The notes beneath the pieces are model-generated. The model was not told the DNA's origin and did not search any database. It saw only the letters and a list, made by a program, of their open reading frames with translations. The translations under genes were made by a program, and so were the position numbers. From an uncultured Collinsella sp. (GTDB taxonomy: Bacteria > Actinomycetota > Coriobacteriia > Coriobacteriales > Coriobacteriaceae), in assembly GCA_900757385.1 (NCBI GenBank), contig CAAENO010000047.1, forward strand, positions 1 to 11,762: a stretch of 11,762 nucleotides of DNA, given 5' to 3'. Shown in pieces: positions 6,342 to 11,762 of this stretch; position 1 is the stretch's first letter, and the number at the start of each line of letters is the position of its first letter.

Positions 6342-6884
6342 ATGTTTGGTTTTAAGAAAGAGCTCTACACGCCCGAGTATCAGCTTGCCGGCGACGAGTG
6401 CGCCGTAATTGAGACGTCGAAGGGTACCATCAAGGTTAAGTTTGACGGCGAGGGCGCTCCCATTCATGTCGCGAACTTCTGCGAGCTTTCCACGATGGGT
6501 TTCTATGATGGCCTTAAGTTCCATCGCTATGTTCCCGGCTTCGTCATTCAGGGCGGCGACCCCAATACCCGCGATATGTCCGGCGCGGACGTCGCTGCCG
6601 GTCTTGAGGGCCCCGACGGCATGCCCGGTACCGGTGGCCCCGGCTACTGCATCAAGGGCGAGTTTGCCACCAATCCGCGCAACAGCCATGTCGATGGCGC
6701 CCTTGCCATGGCACGCTCCATGGATCCCGATTCCGCGGGTTCGCAGTTCTACTTCTGCCTGGGTGCCCAGCATAACCTCGATTCCGGTTACACCGTCTTT
6801 GGTACCACGGTCGAGGGTCTCGATGTGATTTCGCAGCTGCGTGCCGGCGACGAGATCGTCCATGTCGAGATCGTTCACGAGTAA
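6342..6884 (+). CDS. Peptidyl-prolyl cis-trans isomerase, cyclophilin type
   Basis: It catalyses isomerisation of X-Pro peptide bonds. The 180-residue protein is a single cyclophilin domain: FHRYVPGFVIQGGDPN (60-75) contains the catalytic Arg (R62) together with F67 and Q70, and SAGSQFYFCLG (131-141) and YTVFGTTVEGLDVI (150-163) are further family blocks. The position of the cyclosporin-contacting Trp of human CypA is not Trp here (NLDSGY), as is common in bacteria. There is no signal peptide or membrane span, so it should be cytoplasmic. ATG 6342 follows AGGAAGGA with good spacing. It has its own predicted promoter, and the TPR gene starts 11 bp after its stop, so the two are probably co-transcribed. 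A ppiA/ppiB-type symbol would be a guess. Confidence 0.95.
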   Translation: MFGFKKELYTPEYQLAGDECAVIETSKGTIKVKFDGEGAPIHVANFCELSTMGFYDGLKFHRYVPGFVIQGGDPNTRDMSGADVAAGLEGPDGMPGTGGPGYCIKGEFATNPRNSHVDGALAMARSMDPDSAGSQFYFCLGAQHNLDSGYTVFGTTVEGLDVISQLRAGDEIVHVEIVHE

Positions 6885-6890
6885 AGGGGA
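6885..6890 (+). promoter_or_regulatory. Ribosome binding site for the TTG-started TPR gene
   Basis: AGGGGA (6885-6890) begins directly after the cyclophilin stop codon and lies five bases before TTG 6896. The strong match justifies the non-ATG start. Confidence 0.75.
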
Positions 6891-6895
6891 CTTCC

Positions 6896-8191
6896 TTGAA
6901 TAGCCAGCTGATCCAACAGGGCCGCGCCGCTTACCGCGCGGGTGATTTTTCTGCTGCAGCCCAGATGCTTGGGGCGGCAAAGACTCCCGATGAGATTATG
7001 GGCGAGGCCGATCACCTTCGTGGCAACGCCTTGATGCACCTGGGCATGTATGCCGAGGCCGCCGAGGCCTATGCCGCCGCCCTCAACGACGGCACCTACG
7101 GCAAGCGCGGCGCGCTGCTCACCAACCGCGGCAAGGCGCTCGCCGCCGTGGGCGACTACACGACGGCCGCCCAGGCGTTCTCTGCTGCTACGCAGGATGC
7201 TTCCTATGCCACGCCGTTTAAGGCCTATCTGGGCCTGGGTAACGCGCTGTTCCAGTCGGGCGACTATGCCAACGCGGGAACCGCCTTCCGTCAGGCTGCC
7301 ATCGACGGCGCCAATCCGGCTCCTGCCGCCGCACTCGGCGAGCTCGGTCGTTGCTTCATTAAGCTCGGCCGTCCGGCGGATGCCGTGGAGACCTACCGCA
7401 CGGCTATCGACTTTGCCGGCCCCCGCGACGACACGCGTGCGCTCAACGCCGGCATGGGTCAGGCGCTTTCTGCCGCCGGCCGTCCCTCCGACGCACTCGA
7501 CGCCTTTAACGCCGCCACTGCCGATGGCATCTACCAGCTCACCTCCGAGCAGGCCGACGAGCTTGCCCGCGTGCACGATTCGCTTGCCGCGCTGTCTGCC
7601 CAAACGGCTATGGCCACGGCTCCAGCGCCCGCGATGGACGCTCCTGCCGTCGATCCGCTCGATCCTACGGGCGCGACCGGTCAGTTTATGCCCGATCCCT
7701 CGGACACCGGCTTCTTTACGCTGTCCGAGTCCGAGATGGTCCAGCAGGACCGCAAGCAGGCCAAGGTTCGTCGTCGCCATCGCCACACGGGTCTCAAAGT
7801 CTTCATCGTGCTGCTTCTGCTCATTTTGATCGCCGCGGGCGGTCTGGGCTTTGCCTACACGCGCGGCTTTGGCTTCCCCTCGCAGGAGTCGGTTATCACC
7901 GATCTGTTCCAGGCTGCCGGCGACGGTGACACCGCAAAGGCCGAGTCTTGCCTGGCCTCGAGCCTGTCCGAGGACGCCAAGTCGATGATCATCTCCTCGA
8001 TTCCGCAGGGTGCCACCGTGTCCGTCGAGGGCATGGATCAGTCCATGACCGAGACGACCGCCAAGGTGAAGGCATCGCTGTCCAAGGGCGGCGAGCAGGA
8101 GTACACCGTCAAATTCGTGCGCTCCGACAACCATATCGGCTGGGCCGTTTCCTCGCTCGATATGGATTTCTCGGCCGCTGACAACCAGTAG
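6896..8191 (+). CDS. TPR protein with one membrane span and an outer domain
   Basis: A 431-residue protein of unknown specific role. Residues 1-235 are helical, Ala-rich tetratricopeptide-like repeats with the usual G-x-Y/F-x-x-A pattern (GDFSAAAQ, GMYAEAAEAY, GDYTTAAQAF, GDYANAGTAF, GRPADAVETY, GRPSDALDAF), about six units, suited to protein binding. A Pro/Ala/Asp linker (240-285) is followed by the basic stretch RKQAKVRRRHRHTG and a membrane span at 301-321. A small outer domain (330-431) has the alternating pattern of an NTF2/DUF4878-like fold, though that assignment is uncertain. By the positive-inside rule the TPRs are cytoplasmic. The TTG start has a strong ribosome site. It lies directly upstream of mreB, and a large hairpin separates the two. 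Confidence 0.88.
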   Translation: MNSQLIQQGRAAYRAGDFSAAAQMLGAAKTPDEIMGEADHLRGNALMHLGMYAEAAEAYAAALNDGTYGKRGALLTNRGKALAAVGDYTTAAQAFSAATQDASYATPFKAYLGLGNALFQSGDYANAGTAFRQAAIDGANPAPAAALGELGRCFIKLGRPADAVETYRTAIDFAGPRDDTRALNAGMGQALSAAGRPSDALDAFNAATADGIYQLTSEQADELARVHDSLAALSAQTAMATAPAPAMDAPAVDPLDPTGATGQFMPDPSDTGFFTLSESEMVQQDRKQAKVRRRHRHTGLKVFIVLLLLILIAAGGLGFAYTRGFGFPSQESVITDLFQAAGDGDTAKAESCLASSLSEDAKSMIISSIPQGATVSVEGMDQSMTETTAKVKASLSKGGEQEYTVKFVRSDNHIGWAVSSLDMDFSAADNQ

Positions 8192-8213
8192 TGACCTTAT
8201 GGGATTTAGCTTT

Positions 8214-8246
8214 GCCCGGCGCTTCACCGCAAGTGAGGTGCCGGGC
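8214..8246 (+). terminator. Strong hairpin between the TPR gene and mreB, without a T-run
   Basis: GCCCGGCGCTTCAC (8214-8227) pairs with GTGAGGTGCCGGGC (8233-8246) as an unbroken 14-bp stem with two G-T wobbles and a 5-base loop CGCAA. It begins 22 bases after the TPR stop. No T-run follows on either strand, so it is not a standard intrinsic terminator. It may act as a U-poor terminator, an RNA-end stabiliser or a processing site. Confidence 0.6.
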
Positions 8247-8252
8247 TTGCGC

Positions 8253-8261
8253 TAGTATGAT
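8253..8261 (+). promoter_or_regulatory. Candidate -10 element for the mre operon
   Basis: Overlapping TAGTAT (8253-8258) and TATGAT (8256-8261) resemble -10 boxes just downstream of the hairpin. They would give a leader of about 40 nt before mreB. The region for a -35 lies within the hairpin arm and shows no good match. Confidence 0.4.
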
Positions 8262-8296
8262 GAGCTAGTAGTTTTCCAGCAATCATCCAACACATC

Positions 8297-8301
8297 AGGA
8301 G
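8297..8301 (+). promoter_or_regulatory. Ribosome binding site for the TTG start of mreB
   Basis: AGGAG (8297-8301) lies five bases before TTG 8307. The in-frame ATG at 8319 would have a 17-base spacing, so TTG is favoured. Confidence 0.75.
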
Positions 8302-8306
8302 TTGCG

Positions 8307-9350
8307 TTGTTTTCTTTGATGGATATGTTCTTCGGTAGCTATGCGGGCGATCTTGCCATCGACCTCGGCACCGCAAATACGCTTGTCTCCGTGCGCGGCA
8401 AGGGCATCGTCATTCGCGAGCCCTCTGTTGTCGCCATCGACAAGAACGACGAGCGCATCCTGGCGGTCGGTATCGAGGCAAAGCGCATGCTCGGCCGTAC
8501 GCCCGGCAACATCGTGGCCGTTCGTCCCCTGAAGGACGGCGTCATCGCCGACTTCGACGTTACCGAGGCCATGCTTCGCTACTTTATCGACAAGGCGTCC
8601 GAGAAGCGCTATCCGTGGACTCCGCGTCCGCGTGTTGTCGTCTGCGTTCCCTCCGGCGTCACGTCGGTCGAGAAGCGCGCTGTCTTTGAGGCCACGATCC
8701 AGGCCGGTGCCCGCCAGGCCTATCTGATCGAAGAGCCTATGGCAGCCGCTATCGGCGCCGACCTACCCGTCGAGGAACCCACCGGCTCCATGGTCATCGA
8801 CATCGGTGGCGGTACCACCGAGGTTGCCGTTATCGCTATGGGCGGCATCGTCGTCTCGCAGTCCATCCGTATTGCCGGCGACGAGTTCGACCAGGCCATC
8901 CTCACGCACGTTCGCGATGCCTACAACCTGGCCATCGGCGAGCGTACGGCAGAGGACATCAAGATCAAGGTCGGCTCCGCCGTGCCGCTCAAGGACGAGC
9001 TCGACGTCGAGGTCAACGGCCGCGACGTGATCACCGGTCTGCCCAAGACCGTGCGCATCGAGAGCGAGGAGATTCGTCGCGCACTTAACAAGCCGCTCGA
9101 CGAGATGGCCAAGGCCGTCAAGGATGCACTCGACGCCACGCCTCCCGATCTTGCCTCGGACCTTATGTACTACGGCATTTTGCTGACCGGTGGTGGCGCG
9201 CTGCTGCGCGGTCTCGACGTGCGCCTGCGCGATGAGACTGGCGTTTCGGTCAACGTTAGCCCCACGGCGCTCGATAACGTCGTTAACGGCTGTGCCCGCG
9301 TGCTCGAGGCCAATGCGTTTGATGGCGGCTTCGTCCAGACCAATGCTTAA
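8307..9350 (+). CDS. mreB: Rod-shape-determining protein MreB (actin homologue)
   Basis: MreB forms membrane-associated antiparallel filaments that direct lateral cell wall synthesis. The 347-residue product has the usual length and all actin-fold nucleotide motifs: phosphate 1 DLGTANTLV (19-27), phosphate 2 DIGGGTTEVAV (165-175) and the adenosine loop GGGALLRG (295-302). EEPMAAAIGA in the middle is another typical MreB block. The N-terminus (MFSLMDMFFGSY) is hydrophobic and could help membrane contact. It begins with TTG under a good AGGAG site. It is the first gene of the mreB-mreC-mreD-PBP2 series, with mreC starting 21 bp downstream. A paralogue such as Mbl cannot be excluded by sequence alone, but the linked mreC and mreD favour MreB proper. 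Confidence 0.97.
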   Translation: MFSLMDMFFGSYAGDLAIDLGTANTLVSVRGKGIVIREPSVVAIDKNDERILAVGIEAKRMLGRTPGNIVAVRPLKDGVIADFDVTEAMLRYFIDKASEKRYPWTPRPRVVVCVPSGVTSVEKRAVFEATIQAGARQAYLIEEPMAAAIGADLPVEEPTGSMVIDIGGGTTEVAVIAMGGIVVSQSIRIAGDEFDQAILTHVRDAYNLAIGERTAEDIKIKVGSAVPLKDELDVEVNGRDVITGLPKTVRIESEEIRRALNKPLDEMAKAVKDALDATPPDLASDLMYYGILLTGGGALLRGLDVRLRDETGVSVNVSPTALDNVVNGCARVLEANAFDGGFVQTNA

Positions 9351-9355
9351 TTTCC

Positions 9356-9364
9356 AAAAGGTGG
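9356..9364 (+). promoter_or_regulatory. Ribosome binding site for the TTG start of mreC
   Basis: AAAAGGTGG (9356-9364) ends seven bases before TTG 9372, supporting that start over the internal ATG at 9429, which would delete the cytoplasmic N-terminal segment. Confidence 0.65.
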
Positions 9365-9371
9365 ATTCCAT

Positions 9372-10370
9372 TTGGCACGATCTTCGGGTTTCTCCACAAA
9401 TCTGAATACCAAGCGACAATCAACGGGTATGCGCCCGTTGATTGTTTTCAGCCTGATTTCGGTGTTGCTGCTCACGTTTTATATTCGTGAGGGCGAGGCC
9501 GGGCCGATTCATGCCGTGCGTTCGGGCGTGACGACGATTACCTCGCCGGTGCGCTTCGTCGGCTCGGCTGTGGCGGCTCCCTTCAATGCGATCGGCAACG
9601 TGTTCTCTAACCTTACGGCGTCGCAGGACACGCTTGACGAGCTTAAGAAGCAAAATGAGGAGCTGACCTCTAAGGTCGCCGAGCTCTCCGAGGCCCAAAA
9701 GACTGCTGAGCGTCTGGAGGGGCTGGTCGGCCTGCAGTCGACCTACAACCTCAAATCGACCGCAGCTCGTATCGTTGGTGCCTCGGGCGATGCCTGGACT
9801 TCGACCGTAACCATCGACAAGGGCTCTGCCGACGGGCTTTCCATCAACATGCCCGTGACGAGTTCGGCCGGTGTTATCGGCCAGATCATCGAAGTTTCGG
9901 CCAAGACATCGACCGTGCGCCTGATTGGCGACGAGAACTCGGGCGTGTCCGCCATGGTGCAGGACACTCGCGCCCAGGGCATGCTGCAGGGTCAGGCTGA
10001 CGGCACGCTGCGTCTTGAGTACGTGAGCGTCGACTCCGATGTTAAGGTTGGCGACATCATCGTTACTTCTGGCATCGGTGGCGTGTTCCCCAAGGGTCTA
10101 CCGCTCGGCACCGTCTCGTCGGTTGAGAAATCTGCAAACGACGTGTACTACACCATTGTGGTGCGCGCTCAGACAACGGCCGAGAACAACGAGGAAGTGC
10201 TGGTCATTACCTCGCTGACCGACGAACAGTCGGCCTCGGATGAGGACGTGAGCACCGCTAATAGCACGCCGCAGGGAACGTCGCGCGATGCTGCGACCAA
10301 GACGAAGGACGAGAGCTCGGATGACAGTTCCGACACGTCCGAGACGACCGATTCCGGCTCGAGCGAATAG
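9372..10370 (+). CDS. mreC: Rod-shape-determining protein MreC
   Basis: MreC is a bitopic membrane protein that links the MreB filament to the wall synthesis enzymes outside the membrane. The 332-residue protein shows a basic cytoplasmic N-terminus (1-19), one membrane span (about 20-38), a coiled coil (about 85-120, containing DELKKQNEELTSKVAEL), and the two-lobed beta domain (128-281) with typical MreC blocks such as SAGVIGQIIEV and the GDIIVTSGIGGVFPKGLPLG segment (227-246). After residue 282 comes an approximately 50-residue acidic, Ser/Thr-rich tail without hydrophobic content, longer than the core family needs. Start TTG 9372 has a ribosome site. It lies 21 bp after mreB and 12 bp before mreD, as expected of one transcript. 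Confidence 0.95.
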   Translation: MARSSGFSTNLNTKRQSTGMRPLIVFSLISVLLLTFYIREGEAGPIHAVRSGVTTITSPVRFVGSAVAAPFNAIGNVFSNLTASQDTLDELKKQNEELTSKVAELSEAQKTAERLEGLVGLQSTYNLKSTAARIVGASGDAWTSTVTIDKGSADGLSINMPVTSSAGVIGQIIEVSAKTSTVRLIGDENSGVSAMVQDTRAQGMLQGQADGTLRLEYVSVDSDVKVGDIIVTSGIGGVFPKGLPLGTVSSVEKSANDVYYTIVVRAQTTAENNEEVLVITSLTDEQSASDEDVSTANSTPQGTSRDAATKTKDESSDDSSDTSETTDSGSSE

Positions 10371-10375
10371 GGGGG
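10369..10375 (+). promoter_or_regulatory. Ribosome binding site that decides the mreD start
   Basis: AGGGGGG (10369-10375) overlaps the mreC stop codon. It is seven bases before ATG 10383 but only one base before ATG 10377, so the second ATG is the better start. Confidence 0.65.
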
Positions 10376-10382
10376 CATGTCC

Positions 10383-10949
10383 ATGGATCTACACGAGCAG
10401 GGGATGAGCTCCCGCACGTTTGTAATCGCCGCCATCGTGTGCGTGCTGCTGCAGGCAGGCCTCGCACCGCAGATCTCCATTGCGGGCGGTCGCGTCAACT
10501 TTATGATTATTCTTGTGTGCCTGAGTGTGTTCTCGGGCGACCCGAGCCGTGCCGTCGCGTGCGGTTTTTGCAGCGGCTTGTTTTATGACCTGTCCGCTGC
10601 CGTGCCGGTGGGCGTTATGTCGCTCCTGCTGACCGTGGGTTCTTTTGCCCTGGTGCACAGCGCCGCCGGTCAGACGGGCGGTACCCCGAGTGCGCGCGGC
10701 ATCACGGTGGGCACCTTCGCACTCGTCATTAATGTGATTTACAGCATCATCTTGCTGTTTATGGGTTTGGAGACGAGCTTTGTCGTGGCGATCTTCGGCC
10801 ATGCGCTGCCGTCCTCGATCCTGACGGGTCTGGTTGCCATTCCGTTTTTGATGTCCGGCGTCGTGCCGCAGTCCGGCTATGGATTCTCCGCACGTGGCGG
10901 ACGCCAGACGGGTATGCGCTTTAAGCCCAAGACCCGCAAGCTCAAATAG
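10383..10949 (+). CDS. mreD: Rod-shape-determining membrane protein MreD
   Basis: MreD is the polytopic membrane partner of MreC in the elongation machinery. The 188-residue product is strongly hydrophobic, with about six predicted spans near 12-27, 38-52, 57-75, 78-94, 107-130 and 133-158, and a basic C-terminal tail (FKPKTRKLK) that should be cytoplasmic. Sequence conservation in MreD is low, so the call rests on size, topology and position between mreC and PBP2. GDPSRAVACGFCSGLFYDL corresponds to the G-x-x-x-G/D-region typical of the family. I prefer ATG 10383 to ATG 10377 because of ribosome-site spacing; the difference is two residues. The PBP2 gene follows after 13 bp. Confidence 0.9.
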   Translation: MDLHEQGMSSRTFVIAAIVCVLLQAGLAPQISIAGGRVNFMIILVCLSVFSGDPSRAVACGFCSGLFYDLSAAVPVGVMSLLLTVGSFALVHSAAGQTGGTPSARGITVGTFALVINVIYSIILLFMGLETSFVVAIFGHALPSSILTGLVAIPFLMSGVVPQSGYGFSARGGRQTGMRFKPKTRKLK

Positions 10950-10955
10950 GGGAGG
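10948..10955 (+). promoter_or_regulatory. Ribosome binding site for the PBP2 gene
   Basis: AGGGGAGG (10948-10955) overlaps the mreD stop and lies seven bases before ATG 10963. It is a strong match and supports the long N-terminus of the PBP2 protein. Confidence 0.75.
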
Positions 10956-10962
10956 CCCGTAG

Positions 10963-11762
10963 ATGTCTTCCCAGATGACGGTTATTATCGCCGGTATCGT
11001 GCTGGTCGTGGCCATCGTGGTCGCGCTGGTCATCATGCGTCGTGGCGATTCCCGTTTTACCTACGATACGCAGCATGGAACGGCCCCGCGCGCCACCGAG
11101 GGCGAGGGCAATACCGCGGCGACCGCCTTTAAGGGCCGCTTTTCCATCCTCACCGCGGGTGTGGGCGCGATGTTTGCGGCGCTTGCCGTTAAGCTGTGGG
11201 GCATGCAGATGGTCTCGTCGGACTATTACGAGAAGCAGGCTAATAGCAATCAGACTCGCACCGTTACCACTCCCGCTGTGCGCGGTCGCATCCTCGACCG
11301 CAATGGCGTGGCGCTTGTCCAGAACCGTCCCTCACTTGCTGTCGTGGCCTACCGCGACCTTGCCGAGGATGAGGTTCTGGTTCGCCATCTTGCCAACGTG
11401 CTTGGAATGCCCTACGTGGCGGTCCTTCGCAATATTCAGGACAATACCGAGGGTGCCCAGAGCCTGCATACCATCGCGACGGACGTCCGTCGCTCCACGG
11501 TTGCCTATATCAAGGAACACGCCGGCGAGTTCCCGGGCGTCAAGATTGCCGAGCGTACTGAGCGTCAGTATCCATATGGCGAGACGGCATGTCATATCTT
11601 AGGCTATACCGGCACCATTACCTCCGAGCAGCTCGAGGCCCAGAATAAGAAAACCTCTGGCGATGATGATGCTTCTGCTGGCAAGATTACGTACCAGTCG
11701 GGCGATATCGTGGGCCAGGCGGGCGTTGAGAGCTACTACGAAAACCTGCTGCAGGGTATTCG
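10963..11762 (+). CDS. mrdA: Penicillin-binding protein 2 (elongation transpeptidase), 5' part only
   Basis: The class B penicillin-binding protein crosslinks peptidoglycan in the elongation complex. The window contains 266 complete codons and the gene continues to the right. Visible are the class B entry motif RGRILDRNG (107-115), RQYPYGETACHILGYTG (201-217) and GDIVGQAGVESYYENLL (247-263), which belong to the N-terminal pedestal/dimerisation region; the catalytic SxxK, SxN and KTG motifs lie beyond the edge. Two hydrophobic segments are seen, 7-25 and about 60-84, where most relatives have one. ATG 10963 has a strong ribosome site. Linkage to mreBCD supports the elongation type rather than the divisome FtsI. 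The symbol mrdA (pbpA) is by position. Confidence 0.92.
   Translation, partial: MSSQMTVIIAGIVLVVAIVVALVIMRRGDSRFTYDTQHGTAPRATEGEGNTAATAFKGRFSILTAGVGAMFAALAVKLWGMQMVSSDYYEKQANSNQTRTVTTPAVRGRILDRNGVALVQNRPSLAVVAYRDLAEDEVLVRHLANVLGMPYVAVLRNIQDNTEGAQSLHTIATDVRRSTVAYIKEHAGEFPGVKIAERTERQYPYGETACHILGYTGTITSEQLEAQNKKTSGDDDASAGKITYQSGDIVGQAGVESYYENLLQGI

Noticed and set aside
6875..8227. 450-codon minus-strand frame opposite the TPR gene
   Set aside because: Gly/Arg/His-rich low-complexity shadow without ribosome site or domain, while the plus strand has TPR repeats and a membrane span.
11042..11602. Plus-strand frame overlapping the PBP2 start region
   Set aside because: Arg/Pro/Ser-rich out-of-frame shadow; the PBP2 frame contains RGRILDRNG and other family motifs.
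1..11762. CRISPR array, insertion sequence, or defence/toxin system
   Set aside because: No regularly spaced repeats, terminal inverted repeats, transposase or known defence motifs were seen; the region is housekeeping.

Overview
The window reads as ordinary, high-GC chromosomal DNA from a bacterium. The MreBCD/PBP2 rod-shape cluster combined with actinobacterial codon and protein style suggests a deep-branching actinobacterium of the Coriobacteriia, most like Collinsella. That placement is inference from composition and remembered protein similarity, not from a search. No integrase, transposase, CRISPR array or phage gene is visible, and almost every base belongs to a recognisable gene or a short intergenic region.

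Left part (1-2018, minus strand): an aromatic amino acid pair. A class I DAHP synthase (aroF type, with the N-terminal regulatory ferredoxin-like domain) is followed 3 bp later by prephenate dehydrogenase (tyrA), which runs off the left edge. The pair covers the first committed shikimate step and the tyrosine branch. The aroF leader holds a promoter, a convincing intrinsic terminator and an overlapping 20-codon ORF, so conditional termination (attenuation) is plausible.

Middle (2071-8246, plus strand): a tRNA-Arg(CCG) with its own sigma-70-type promoter and terminator is followed within 30 bp by a long CtpE/Exp7-like P-type cation ATPase with an unusual basic C-terminal tail. Then come an uncharacterised membrane-anchored double zinc-ribbon protein, a cytoplasmic cyclophilin (with its own promoter), and a TPR protein with one membrane span that is translationally close to the cyclophilin. 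A 14-bp-stem hairpin closes this block.

Right part (about 8253-11762, plus strand): the cell-elongation operon mreB-mreC-mreD-PBP2, with gaps of 21, 12 and 13 bp, running off the right edge within PBP2. MreB forms membrane-associated filaments, MreC and MreD link them to periplasmic synthesis, and PBP2 is the transpeptidase. PBP2 carries an extra N-terminal transmembrane helix and MreC an acidic Ser/Thr-rich tail.

I did not find a clearly new multi-gene system. The points most worth testing are the aroF leader attenuator, the two uncharacterised single-pass proteins next to the mre operon, and the variant P-type ATPase.
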